DNA of 64,000 nucleotides from Lithobates sylvaticus (lineage: Eukaryota; Chordata; Amphibia; Anura; Ranidae): positions 191,514,940 through 191,578,939 of the forward strand of contig CM053029.1 of the NCBI GenBank assembly GCA_028564925.1. Direction: 5' to 3'. A program made the translations under genes and the position numbers. The notes beneath the pieces are model-generated. The model ran no database searches and was not told the origin of the DNA. It worked only from the letters and a program-made list of their open reading frames with translations. Below are positions 1 through 10,808 of the stretch, piece by piece (positions within the stretch are counted from its first letter, which is position 1; every line of letters begins with the position of its first letter).

Positions 1-887
1 GTACCGGTTATCGACTGAGAAGTCGCCCCAGTCCTCCAGGAACCCAAACCCCTCCTTACTACACCAGTTCTTCAGCCACTTGTTTATTTCCCTAATCTCC
101 CTCTGCCTTTCTGGTGTGGCTCGATGTACCGGTAGTATTCCTGAGAATACTACCTTGGAGGTCCTTTTCCTCAATTTAGCTCCCAAGTCCCTAAAATCGT
201 TCTTTAGGACACTCCATCTGCCTCTGACTTTGTCATTGGTGCCAACGTGCACCATGACAGCTGGGTCTTCCCCAGCCCCTCCCAGTAATCTGTCCACCAG
301 ATCCGTGATGTGCTGAACCCGAGCGCCCGGTAGACAACATACAGTTCGGTGCTTCAGGTCTTTGTTACAGATTGCCCTCTCTGTCCTTCTAAGAATTGAG
401 TCCCCTACCACCAGAATCTGTCTTTCCTTTCCCTTTGCTCCCCCCCAATCTCACTGGAGGAGTTATTCCCCCGGAAGCTAGGAGAGTCCCTCAGCTCCAG
501 CAGTGCTGCTCCCTGACTGGTATCACCAATGTCACTCAATGGAGCATACTTATTGGGATGATCCAGCCCTGGATCGGCCTCCCTGGCACTTCCCCCTCTA
601 CCCTTCCTGACTGTCACCCATCTACTATTTTCTAGTGCCTGCACCTCTTTGTCTCCACCCACCTCTGTGCTGGCCCCTGCCGGCACCTGCCATGTACGTT
701 CCTGGCTCTCCTTTAGTATGGAGGGACTTCTCAGTGCTGACAGTTGCTTCCCCAGATTCAGAACCTGGGCTTCCAGGGAAACAATGTGCTTACATTTTGC
801 ACAGCAGTATTCGCCCTCGATCAGATGATCAAGGAACGCATACATGCCGCAAGATGTACACCGATTGTACACTATTGTTTTTTCCAT
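1..887 (-). pseudogene. CR1-like LINE ORF1 with esterase domain, partial
   Basis: Read on the minus strand, the N-terminal 160 codons (887 to 405) start MEKTIVYNRCTSCGMYAF and carry two CxxC pairs, then a short leucine-rich segment that could form a coiled coil. After a shift of frame near the C-run at about 437-447 the reading continues to the window edge with VVGDSILR (about 397-409) and VMVHVGTND (about 231-252). These are the GDS and GTND blocks of an SGNH esterase. CR1-like non-LTR retrotransposons are known to encode a zinc-finger plus esterase ORF1, which fits this order. The third catalytic block and all of ORF2 would lie left of the window. The copy is frameshifted and so decayed. 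Assignment to CR1 rather than a sister LINE clade is inferred. Confidence 0.7.
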
Positions 888-1764
888 CGTAAGTGAAACA
901 GACTACTGAACACAGCAAATCATGGCAGACCATTTGCAGTATATTACTCTCTACATCCGGGTAAGGTAGATTATAATATTTACCTACCCGCCATGCTTCT
1001 GTTATTCAATTAGTTTGCCCTCTGCAATTGATGATCGCTGTGCAGGCTACTTTCCTGTGGCCTATGGATTGCAACATATCTTAGTGCTCACGATATGGAT
1101 ATTCATTTGCTTTGATCCAGTGTGCCAATACCCCTTTGCAGTATACCAATAACAGCAATCAACAGCATACCTTGTCAATAATTTTTCAAATCGTATGATT
1201 TTGTATGACTTTGAGTCATACAGGTTACTGCCTTTTTTTATATCCTTTCACAATAGGACTGCCTGGCCCACATCTGGTGTTGCCACACTGCTTACACTTA
1301 TACAGCATTTGCATGGCCCGTATATTTATGCACGTGTAGTGAAGACGTTCCCCTATATTTGTCAGTCTGTCTGTATTTGTCTGTCCATTGACAACGTTGT
1401 CATTAAATGGTGAACGGTGGAGGTTTATTGATTTGATTTTATACCTTGTGTAATTAATTATTGTGTATTCATACAATTAATACATTTCTATTTTGTTGCA
1501 ATTAGTTTAATTTTTCAGATACTATATCTCTGTGGCTCTATATGTGGCATCTTTTTGTATGCCTTTTCTCTTTGGTGTAGTTTATTTTCCTTAGTGTACA
1601 TGAAGCCTTAGAGGAGGTTGGTGGCATTGTAGTTGTGTTAATGTAGTTGTTAAACACACTACACTACACATAGTAACACTGAGATTAAAGGGGTAGGGCT
1701 GTGAGTTCTTCTAGTATATTGTTTTTAGTTAGCTATGAGGACTACAGAACCGCGTCCCTCCCAT
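888..1764. other. No gene recognised
   Basis: AT-rich sequence upstream of the LINE ORF1. The first few hundred bases may be its 5' UTR. I see no coding frame, no tandem array and no paired ends here. Confidence 0.5.
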
Positions 1765-1916
1765 GGGTGCTCAACCTGTGGCCCTCCATCTGTTCCAGAA
1801 CTACAACTCCCATCATGCTTCTGCCTTTGAGAGTCATGTTTGTAACTGTCAGCCTTGCAATGCCTCATGGGAATTGTAGTTCCGCAACAGCTGGGTGGCC
1901 ACAGATTGACCACCCA
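1765..1916. mobile_element. Palindromic MITE, about 152 bp
   Basis: The two ends are inverted repeats of about 54 bp (about 85 percent alike by eye). The left begins GGGTGCTCAACCTGTGGCC and the right ends with its imperfect reverse complement. A second, half copy lies at 63129-63205. It is non-coding; both strands read open here only because the element is short. Superfamily is not clear from the ends (hAT is possible). Confidence 0.6.
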
Positions 1917-2196
1917 CGCTCTATGCTATAGGCAATAAAAGTAGGACAGAGATCTCTGATCTTGTTTCTGTTATACAGACACAGAGGGATTATTGAGAGT
2001 TGTCACTCCAAAATAGGAAATGTGTTACTGGCAGAATCACAAGGAGAAAATAAAATAAATATAACAAAAAAAAAAACAAATACAGCCACCACTTTCAGGG
2101 ACCGGTACATACCAACTCTTGTTTTGGGGTTTAGATATAAGCAGGGCCAGATTAACATAGGGGCTATAGGAGCTGCAGCTCCTGGCCTCTGCCTTA

Positions 2197-2491
2197 GGCC
2201 CCATGTACACTGCTGCTAAACGGACATTCAGAGGCAGTTGGACACTTTTTTCAACTGAACTCATTCATTTAGATCTTATGTGTACATGTACACAGATTCG
2301 TTTAATGTCGTTTTTAGGCAGTTGCGTTTATAGGCCTTTTTTTGAAGGCCAAAAAATGAGTTCCGACGCCAAAGTTTCCGATGTTTCAGATGCCAAAACG
2401 CATCTAAACGCGGCAACCCATGTTTATACACGTTTTGTTAATAGGCGTTTTTCGTTTTTGGCCATTTAAAAAAAAAAAAAAAAAATAATAA

Positions 2492-2588
<97 letters not shown>

Positions 2589-2733
2589 GAAACACTTCTA
2601 AACGCAAATGCGGCAAAACGCTGCTAGACGCGGCATGTAAACGCGGCAAAACGGACGTTTTAAACGTGGGTCACTATCTGTCAAGTTAAATCGTTCAGGA
2701 GAGGTTGTAAAAACGTCCCGTGTATACAGGGGC
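2197..2733. mobile_element. Probable Harbinger-type MITE
   Basis: The left end GGCCCCATGTACAC preceded by TTA and the right end GTGTATACAGGGGC followed by ATAA form imperfect terminal inverted repeats. They resemble the GCCCCATACACAC ends of the Harbinger copies elsewhere in the window. The interior holds repeated AAACGCGGCAAAACG-like words and an AT microsatellite. The target duplication is imperfect, so the call is tentative. Confidence 0.4.
2466..2590. repeat. A-run and (TA)n microsatellite
   Basis: An A-rich run leads into about 100 bp of alternating TA with one CA interruption. The tyrosine/isoleucine frames it creates are not genes. Confidence 0.95.
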
Positions 2734-3592
2734 ATAACTAGAAATCACAGGGCCCCATAGCAAAATGTTGTAGGAGCCCCCCCCCCCCCCCCCCAAAAAA
2801 AAATTAACTAATGCCATTGAACAACAGATTACCACACTCATGTGGCACATTACCCAGGCACCAGCTTATATTAATTTTGAACAATAAAGTATGCAGTATA
2901 CTGTATGCAGCCCCTGAAGGACACACATTGCTGACCTCCATGCCTTTTAACCGATTTCTGTTCTATTATATAAAATGAAATAGTTCAACTCACCATAATG
3001 CCGAATCAGTGGGAGCCCTGAGCGTGTTACTTGCCACCATCGCCTGTCACCAGATGCAGATTGTCACTTGTCACACGTTGCGGAATGTCACCTGCCACAT
3101 GTTGCAGATTTTCCACTTGCCACGTCCCGGTTTGTCACTTGCCACGTCGCCTGCCACAAATTATGGATTGTCACTTGCCACATCCTGGATTGTCACTTGC
3201 CACACATTACGGATTGTCACTTGCCACATCACCTGCCACATGTTACGGATTGTCCACTTGCCACGTCGTCTGCCACCAGATGCATATTGTCATTGTCACA
3301 CGTTGCGGAATGTCACCTGCCACGTCACCTGCCATGTCACCTGCCATATGTTGCGGATTGTCCACTTGCCACGACCTGGATTGTCACTTGCCATGTCACC
3401 TGCCACACATTATGGATTGTCACTTGCCACGTCAAGGATTTTCACTTGCCACGTCACCTGCCACACATTACAGATTGTCACGTCACCTGCCACACATTAT
3501 GGATTGTCACTTGCCACTTCAAGGATTGTCACTTGCCACGTCACCTGCCACACGTTGCGGATTGTCCACTTGCCACGTCGCCTTTTTTCACA
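2728..3592 (+). mobile_element. hAT-like left end plus minisatellite body
   Basis: The left edge reads CAGGGGCATAACTAGAAATC, the type of terminus seen in hAT-like elements. It is followed by a C17 tract (about 2779-2795), about 180 bp of unique filler, a 74-bp edge segment shared with 8212-8284, and then the tandem array. No matching right terminus is visible, so the copy seems truncated at 3592. Family is inferred from the end only. Confidence 0.3.
3025..3592. repeat. 36-bp-unit minisatellite
   Basis: About 16 degenerate copies of a roughly 36-bp unit of the type CACTTGCCACGTCACCTGCC followed by ACACATTATGGATTGT. Because the unit length is a multiple of three and lacks stops, all three forward frames stay open (190-230 codons). 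Those frames are histidine/cysteine repeats without a credible start or homology, and I do not call them genes. There are no unique spacers, so this is not a CRISPR array. Confidence 0.9.
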
Positions 3593-3593
3593 G

Positions 3594-3834
3594 TAAAGCT
3601 GACCATACATGTAAAGACTGCTGGGCTGAAAGAGAAAGATTCATAGCATGGATGGATGAATCTCCCACAGATGGCTACTTTATTCTGATAGCTGTGGATA
3701 CCCGAACAGTAACTGCAGCTGACTGCAACTGATCAGTTTATCAAACCAGGTGGTGTCAGCAGGGCCACCCATGGCTGGAATTTTGACTGATTCACAGGAA
3801 TTGGCCGACATTCGAGCTATGTATGGCAGACCTA
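3594..3834. mobile_element. Possible short MITE
   Basis: The left end AAAGCTGACCATACATG and the right end CTATGTATGGCAGACCT are imperfect inverted repeats about 240 bp apart. No clear target duplication. Weak. Confidence 0.3.
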
Positions 3835-3957
3835 AAGTTGCTTTACTGCTTATGTTTTTCTTAGCTTACCCAAGAGGTTATTATTAGTATACTCCTCTGT
3901 GTCATTGTATTCTAAAAAAACGTTTTTTCCAATTCTTAAAGTGGTTGTATACCCTTA

Positions 3958-4643
3958 TGAAGTACAAGAGAATAAAGGCTGCGCTAGCAAATGTGACTCA
4001 CCACACTGTGAGTATAAGTGAAGCATATGCAAAACATATATCATATTGTATCAAACAAATTGTGCAACAATAATTACAATATAGAAATAGTGAAAAAATG
4101 ACTTTTTGGTTGAGATAGTCAGTGTTGGCAAACTATAAGGTTGGGATGGTTACAATCATAAATTGCAGGTAGCCTTAGAACGATAATCCCCTTTGGAACC
4201 CCACTCACCAAAACAACATGACCCACGGCTTTGCAGTTCTAGGGTCTAGGTACGTGTTAGTGGATTAAGTTTTTAATAAAGAAAAAAAAAAAAAAAAAAG
4301 TTTTTAATAAGGATTTCTGACATCATCCACCCCACCGTTCCACTAACACGTACCTAGACCCTAGAACTGCAAAGCCGTGGGTCATGTTGTTTTGGTGAGT
4401 GGGGTTCCAAAGGGGATTATCGTTCTAAGGCTACCTGCAATTTATGATTGTAACCATCCCAACCTTATAGTTTGCCAACACTGACTATCTCAACCAAAAA
4501 GTCATTTTTTCACTATTTCTATATTGTAATTATTGTTGCACAATTTGTTTGATACAATATGATATATGTTTTGCATATGCTTCACTTATACTCACAGTGG
4601 TGAGTCACATTTGCTAGCACAGCCTTTATTCTCTTGTACTTCA
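3958..4643. repeat. Near-perfect giant palindrome, two 0.3-kb arms
   Basis: Left arm 3958-4264 and right arm 4339-4643 are reverse complements. By eye I find one substitution and one 2-bp length difference in about 305 bp. The spacer 4265-4338 contains an A18 run between two copies of AGTTTTTAATAA. Such a structure should extrude or delete easily, so it is probably recent. Confidence 0.95.
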
Positions 4644-4791
4644 CTTTTAAGGTCCATTTAATCTTTCAGGCAGCAGCAGCAGTATTGTGTGTCATGTGAT
4701 TATATTATCGCATGGTGTTTTGTTATGCAATTTTCACATTTTATGTTTATTTAGCACTTTATTCCTTTTGGCGCAGGTTATTAAGTTCTGT
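3960..4791 (+). mobile_element. Foldback retro-insertion with 15-bp target duplication
   Basis: The insert is flanked by the identical 15-bp direct repeat TTGTATACCCTTATG (3945-3959 and 4792-4806). It consists of a left arm, a 74-bp A-rich loop, a right arm that is the reverse complement of the left, and a unique tail (4644-4791) ending TTTGGCGCAGGTTATTAAG. A variable-length duplication of this size suggests target-primed retrotransposition rather than a DNA transposon. There is no coding frame. The same plan is seen at 51254-60863. Relation to Penelope-like elements is my inference from the hammerhead motif in the larger relative. Confidence 0.65.
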
Positions 4792-5113
4792 TTGTATACC
4801 CTTATGGCATCAGCGGCGCATGCGCTCTGAAGGTCTGGCTGAAGGTCCAGCAGACGCTGCCGAACCTTGCCGGAAAGAAGACTCCCGCACGCGTGTGCGG
4901 GAGTGACGTCTTCGTGGCTCCGGCCACTCACAGCGCCGGAGCTGCGATCCCGGAAGACACGCCGAGGGAAGAATGGCAGATCCCTCAGCGGTGACCGGAA
5001 TCAGATGCCGACGCCTCGTTCTAAGGTAAGTATTTCATAATTAACTAGTATGCGGTGCATACTAGCTCTATATGCCTTTCCTTTTTTTTTATGTGGGTAT
5101 ACAACCGCTTTAA

Positions 5114-5745
5114 ATGAGTTTGATCTTGGATAGCATTATGGGCTTAGATAAGGATAGCATGTCCTCAATTAACATTGCTACTTTATCTAAAGATTAGATC
5201 TGCTTGAATGCTTTATTTGTCCTCCACTATAATACTACTACAGTGTTGTCTGATCATAAGTTTAGCTGATATCTCACTTTGAACAACAGGTGCATGGTAT
5301 CTCCTTCTTTCCCTGAACACATTTCAGTGTGACCAGGACCTGCTGCAAGCTCCTTTCCATCTTGGCTGATAGAACTACTTATATTCATTCCAATTTCTCT
5401 ACAAAAAAAAAATAGAACAGAAACAACAGACTTGCAAAGATTTTGCAAATAGCAGCGCATGTTAATAATCACTTGCAATGATTGGCAGCAATGTTATATT
5501 GTTCCCCTAATGGTTGCTATACACAATAAATGATGAGTTTCTTTGATCAATGAATCTCTTTCAATAGGAATGATCATTCTGCAGTTGACAACTCAATTGC
5601 TCCAGCTGCTGTCTCTGAGCCTTAGATGGGGGAGAGAGCCGAGACAAATGCTGCTTTTGTTCACGTCACTGGATCAAGAGCAGGCTCAGGTATGTATGGG
5701 GGGGCTGGGGGTAGAGGGAAATTGCACACAGAAGTTTTTTTTATC
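5114..5745. other. No gene recognised
   Basis: AT-rich unique-looking sequence between two TTAA elements. No coding, no repeat structure seen. Confidence 0.5.
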
Positions 5746-6133
5746 TTAAAGCAGAACTCCACCCAAAAGGTGAATTTCCGCTAGTTTGCATCCTCCCCCT
5801 CTTTAAAATTGGCAGTTTTTGCGGTGGTTGTGACGCCCCCCTCCTTCCCCTGCAGCATTCTGGGATACATCACAGGTCCCAGAAGACTGAAGGACCATTC
5901 ACAAAGCCCAGCAGGGCTCACGCATGTGCCGCCGCAAGGCTTCACTGCCAGTTTCCCTTAGTTAGGATGCCAGCACCTGGACTCAAAACACCCGATTGAA
6001 CAATCTGTTCAGGTGAGGACAGCGCTAGATCCCTGGACAAGTAAGTGTCCTTATATTTAAAGTCAACTGGCACAGTATTTGTAGCTGCTGACTTTACATT
6101 GTTTTATGGCGGAGGACTGGAGCTCCACTTTAA
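5746..6133 (+). mobile_element. TTAA MITE, 'AGTCAGCAGC' family, copy 1
   Basis: TTAA duplications at 5746-5749 and 6130-6133 and short inverted ends (AAGCAGAACTCC / GGAGCTCCACTT). The 3' part holds a splice-donor-like ACAAGTAAGTGTCC followed by a subterminal hairpin built on GTATTTGTAGCTGCTGACTT. The same block recurs at 12647-13021, 29891-30290 (inverted), 30590-30903 and 40860-41150, which defines a family. Non-coding. Confidence 0.65.
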
Positions 6134-6757
6134 TGCAGAGCATTAAAGTAAAAAACCTTCAGCCTTTAGAACCACTTTAAAATCTATCATGGTTTAGCCC
6201 TGAATTGTACTCCTCCTTGAGTAAACATCCTTGAGTAAACATCCTTGTAAGTTCTTACAGTCAGTTATATTTGAACTGCCACTGATATACTACTCTTTTG
6301 ATGGCACAGATTCATTGCTTATATAAACAAGAACACTACTCAAATGCTTACAGATATATTTGGACCATTATCTGATATTGTAGAGCCAATAAAGAAAGTC
6401 TGGAACTGATAATATTTTATGCACATCAAATATATGTATTTTTTCATGAGCTTCTAAGCACATATGCTGTGAACAAGCCAAGACCCGATGGTTTTGTGGG
6501 ATGAGTGTAGTGTAAAGCAATTTACAGTGTTTTAAGGACAACCCTGGATAAACTTTTTTTTCATTTTGGATACAATGGGGTAGAGTTAACATTTCAACCA
6601 GGATTTTATTTCTGTCTGTGACCCCATTGGGGAGTCACTGGGACAAGAAACACTGTCAGAAGTTCTAACCTGTACCCCCTATAATAAACGTGTTTTGTTC
6701 ACATTATAGAGGTTTCCTTTGAATTCCTGTCCTGACAGGAAGTATGGAGTATAGATG
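6134..6757. other. No gene; short tandem duplication
   Basis: Unique-looking sequence. The only structure is a tandem duplication of about 18 bp (TGAGTAAACATCCT words) at 6219-6248. Confidence 0.5.
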
Positions 6758-7099
6758 CATATTTGCCAACAGTCCAGATTTTCCCGGGACAATCCCGATT
6801 TTGGGACCCTCGTCACGATCGGAGCTCCTCCCGATTGATTTCCTGGGATTTTGCTTTTGTCCGGGGAGAATTGGGAATGTTTTAGGCAAAAAAACGGCCG
6901 GCGGGCTACAAAAAGAAGGCCGCCGCATTTCCCGCTGTGTTCAGTGGAGAGGGGAGGAGCTGCCAAACGGATTCAGTGTACAATAGAATTGTACACTAGA
7001 GAGACAATAGAATTGTACACTGAAGAGAGCAGCCGATTGGCTGCCCCAATGGCCCACCCTCCCTCCCCTCTCCACTGAACACATGTGAAAGGAACTGTA

Positions 7100-8211
7100 G
7101 CTGCTGCTGCTTGGGACATACACTGTGAAGGAGATTGCAGATGCGCTGGGGACGCTGATGTAAGGAGGGGCTTTGCTGCCTGGGGACACTCATGTATGGA
7201 GGGGCTCTGCTGCCTGGGGATACTCGTGTATGGAGGGGCTCTGCTGCCTGGGGACACACATGTAAGGAGGGGCTCTGCTGCGCTGGCGACACACATGTAT
7301 AGAGGGGCTCTGCTGCGCTGGGGACACCCATGTATGGAGGGGCTCCGCTGCGCTGAGGACACCAGATGTGAGGAGGGGCTCCACTGCCTGGGCACACCAT
7401 ATGTGAGGAGGGACTTGGCTGTGCTGGGGACACCAGATGTGATGAAGGGCTCTGCTGCTGGGGACACCTGATGAGATGAGGGACTCTGCTGCTCTGGGGA
7501 CACCAGATGTAAGGAGGGGCTCTGCTGCCTGGGGACACAAGATGTAAGGAGGGACTCCGGTGCACTGAGGACACCTGATGTAAGGAGGGGCTCTGTTGCC
7601 TGGGGACAACTGATGTAAGAAGGGGCTCCGCTGCTGGGGACACCTGATGTGATCAGGGGCTCCGCTGCTGGGGACACCAGATGCAAAGGAGGGCTCCGCT
7701 GCTGGGGACACTAGATATAAAGGAGGGCTCCGCTGCTGGGGGACACCAGATGTAAAGGAGGGCTCCGCTGCCGGGGGCACCAGATGTAAAGGAGGGCTCC
7801 GCTGCCGGGGGCACCAGATGTGAAGGAGGGCTCCGCTGCTGGGGGCACCAGATGTAAAGGAGGTCTCCACTGCCGGGAACACCAGATGTAAAGGAGGGCT
7901 ACGCTGCTGTGGACACCAGATGCAAGAAGGGGCTCCGCTGCCAGGGACACAGATCTGTAAGGAGGGCCTCTGCTTCTGGGTGCACTTGATGTAAGGACGG
8001 ACTCTTTTGGGGGCACCTGATGTAAAGACGGACTCTGCTGGGGGCACCTGATGTAAAGACGGACTCTGCTGGGGACATTAGCTTGTAAGGAGGGGCTCTG
8101 CTGGGGACATTAGCTTGTAAGGACAGACTCTGCTGGGGGCACCTGATGTAAGGACAGACTCTGCTGGGGGCACCTAATGCAAGCACAGACTCTGCTGGGG
8201 GCACCTGATGG
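7100..8211. repeat. 33-34-bp-unit minisatellite
   Basis: About 30 degenerate copies of a unit of the type GGGGACACCAGATGTAAGGA followed by GGGGCTCTGCTGC. The units grow more uniform toward the right part (7680-7920). Long open frames of 215-285 codons on the minus strand are products of the array, not genes. At its right edge the array joins a segment shared with the other minisatellite. Confidence 0.9.
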
Positions 8212-8453
8212 CATCTGGTGGCAGGCGACGTGGCAGGTGACACGCTCAGAGGTCCCACTGATTCTGGATTATGGTAAGTTGAATGATTTCATTCCATATT
8301 ACAATGTAATAATAGTAATAATGCGCTTTAATCATCCTGACACCACAATAACCATGGTGCTGGGATGATTGAAGCGCTAACACCAGGTGTTTGAAGTATC
8401 TTTATCTGCTGATTTGTTAAACTCTGGAATACACATTTCTATTGTGGTGTAGG

Positions 8454-8575
8454 ATCTGGGCCTGCTGTCCCTCCATCCATCTTTCCTTCCTTCTCCTTCC
8501 CTCCTTCTTGCCTTCTTTCTCTCTCTCCCTCCCTCCCTCTTTTCCCCTTTCTTTCTCCATCTCTCATTCATCTCA
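8454..8575. repeat. CT-rich simple sequence
   Basis: Polypyrimidine tract of (CCTT)n and (TCCC)n words inside the 2-kb element. Confidence 0.85.
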
Positions 8576-8775
8576 GACTCTAACCACACCCCCATTTGAA
8601 CCACGCCCACTATTTCACGTAAACCACGCCCATTCTTTGGCGCGTAGCGTGCCACATTTTTTTGCCATATCACGCCTACAAAACGCATGCCCGCTCCCTA
8701 ATTCTAATAAGACTCCGCCTACAGCCAAAATAGTGTCCCTATAATTTTTTTTTACAATGTTGGCAACTATGTAGA

Positions 8776-9824
8776 TGTAGCAGTCCCCTCGTAGGGGCTG
8801 CTGAGTGTAGTAGCCATCTGTCTCCCTGCCCAGCCATGCACACACTTTTTAAGCATCCAGAGACATGGCACCCAGAGGCACTTTTGTTTTGTATTTTATT
8901 GAGGGGAATTTAACTTTGGATCTCCTCATGAATTTATAAGATTCCCAGATAATTGACAGTCAATATTGGGACCAACTATATACACCATGGTATATACAAT
9001 CTCCTCTTCTCCTCATGCACTTCCTTGCTTGCAGGCTATCACTCCTCACTCCTCCAGCACATCACTTGCATGTACTCCCCGGACCAGCTAGCACTGATTT
9101 GGTAGGCCTGAAGCAGATGCCCTTTGCAGGCAGGGACCACGGGCCCCTCTGGTGTAGCAAAAATATAGAAAGTTCCAGTGCTAGCTGTACCTGTGACTAC
9201 TGCTCCCAGTAACACTTCTTCAGGCACTGCCAGCCATCCTGGCTGCAGCTGCCCCTTTCCACTGCTCATGCCACCACAATCCTCCAGACTGGCTCTGCAT
9301 CCATCCCAGACTGCTCAATCTCAGTCCTCTCATGTGTGCCTCCTAATCCTCCTGACTATGTGAACACTCACCAGCCCTCTTAGTTGCCTCTGTGGAAGGC
9401 CTGGAGTGTTGTCCCGCTGTCCTCTCTTGCTCCTCTTGTGCCTCCTGGTCAGAACACCTCTGTGGGTTGTAAGAGGGTCCCATCTGCACCCGAGCCCAGG
9501 CCCAAGGGGTCCCCCCCAGACTGGGGTGCTCTCTCAAAGGCCCAGACAGCTCAACACTCCCTCTCCATCTTCCACCCGATCAACTGCTCCCCAGCTGGGC
9601 TGACCCTGGGTATTTAAGGAGGCCTGCCTTCTGCCAGTCCAGGTTGGGGATCGGTCAGGGCTCCTCAGAATACCCCAGGCAGCTCCACCTCCCTTCTCCA
9701 CCTCTCTCTCCAGAAAACAGCAGAACATTCTTGAAAGAAGTGGGAGGTTAACAGCCAAGCCAGGAAATTTTACCCACTCTCAAAAAACGTGTACTATTCT
9801 TCTAGCACACTAGAGGGTGCTACA
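8776..9824 (-). mobile_element. LTR-like block, possibly a solo LTR fossil
   Basis: Bounded by TGTAGCAG and GGTGCTACA, a TG...CA pair with 7-bp inverted ends. On the minus strand a TTAAATACC TATA-like word lies near 9615 and an AATAAA-containing segment near 8900, an order expected for an LTR in that orientation. I do not find a convincing 5-bp target duplication, so this stays tentative. A block with the same start lies at 63206. Confidence 0.35.
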
Positions 9825-10609
9825 TGGACAACAATAAAAAAAAACCCTACCATCTATATCCAAAGCAAAATAAAACATTTTGACTGGAGGTGGGCTTTAA
9901 ACTTCTGATGATGCTGTTGGTGCAGGGTTCTTCTAGGTCTTTCTCTAAACATTTTGAGGCCTCTCCCTATTTGGTAATTGGGAAGAGACTTGTGCAAGCA
10001 CCAGACTTTTCCTGGCCAAACTGGAGATGATATAAGGACTACTCTAAAGCCTCGTTCACACGATCGGATTGTTGGCACACAAAACCGTGGACTTTTGTCC
10101 GAAGGGCGTTGACCCAAACTTGTCTTGCATACAAACGGCACACAATTGTCAGCCAACAATTCAAATGTAGTGATGTACTAAACATACTACGTGCCGATAA
10201 AAAGAAAGTTAAATTGTCATGCGCCACCATTTGGGCTCCTTCTGCTAATCTCGTCTTAGTAGAAGTTTGGTGAGTGTCGATTCACGCTTTTCAGTTCGTG
10301 CTTTTCAGTTTGTTTCTGATTCTCAGTTCGTGCTTGTCAGTTTGTTTCTGATTTTCAGTGCGTGCTTCTCAGTTAGTTGTAGAAGCCTACAACTGGGATC
10401 TCTCAGGAACTTTCAACTTTGGTAAAGTGAAGGCCATATGAGACATTAGTATCTCAAGACTGTGTTGATGTTGCCTTCCTCAGATGGGGTGATCTCACCC
10501 CTCTAAAAGCCAAAATGTAGAGACATAACTGTTAAATGTTCTTTATGATCCCCTGCCTAAAATGTGTGTAGGTACAAACAGGTTTGTTTCTAAAGCCCCA
10601 AAACACACA

Positions 10610-10808
10610 GTGTATCAACATGTGCTATCTCCCATCATGGGATATCAATGGACGCGTCTTGGGGGTGCAACCCCTTCCTCAAAACTAAAGTAGGTGAGAG
10701 GAAGGGGTTGCACCCCCAAAAAACGTCCATTGATACCCTATACCCTATTATACCCTGTATAATAATAATAATAATAATAATGATGGGAGCTAGCACATGT
10801 TGACACAG
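10610..10808. repeat. Conserved hairpin of Harbinger copy B
   Basis: Arms around GGGGGTGCAACCCCTTCCTC (10661-10680) and GAGGAAGGGGTTGCACCCCC pair through CAATGGACG/CGTCCATTGAT, and further out through CAACATGTGCTA...CCCATCATG with CATGATGGGAGCTAGCACATGTTG, the outer part interrupted by (ATA)n at about 10757-10780. The same hairpin sits at 35011-35133 in copy A. Confidence 0.85.

Larger units (their letters stand above)
3936..5113. mobile_element. piggyBac-type MITE, split by a later insert
   Basis: TTAA is found at both ends (3936-3939, 5110-5113), next to 16-bp inverted repeats AAGTGGTTGTATACCC and GGGTATACAACCGCTT. TTAA duplication is the mark of piggyBac-like (and Kolobok) transposition. 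Removing the 832-bp insert at 3960-4791 and one copy of its 15-bp duplication leaves a non-coding element of about 331 bp. It holds CGGCGCATGCGC and a consensus 5' splice site (AAGGTAAGT, about 5022). Confidence 0.75.
6758..8771. mobile_element. 2-kb non-autonomous element with inverted ends, filled by a minisatellite
   Basis: The left end CATATTTGCCAACAGT and the right end ACAATGTTGGCAACTATG are inverted repeats. TAGATG is present directly outside both ends (6752-6757, 8772-8777), a plausible target duplication. Inner ends also match loosely (the left has a GGGACAATCCCGATTTTGGGA segment, the right AAAATAGTGTCCCTATAA in inverse). Most of the body is the array at 7100-8211. The element carries no transposase; superfamily unknown. 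Confidence 0.5.

Noticed and set aside
3009-3732. Three overlapping forward frames of 190-230 codons rich in His, Cys and Leu
   Set aside because: They arise from a stop-free 36-bp tandem unit; all three frames are open at once and show no domain.
3025-8211. CRISPR-like arrays
   Set aside because: Units are contiguous and degenerate with no unique spacers, and the setting is a vertebrate-type genome.
6973-8258. Minus-strand frames of 215-285 codons of Ser/Pro repeats
   Set aside because: Translation of a 33-34-bp minisatellite in several frames; no start context or homology.
8377-8744. Frames on both strands over the CT-rich tract
   Set aside because: Low-complexity Ser/Pro or Arg/Glu translations only.
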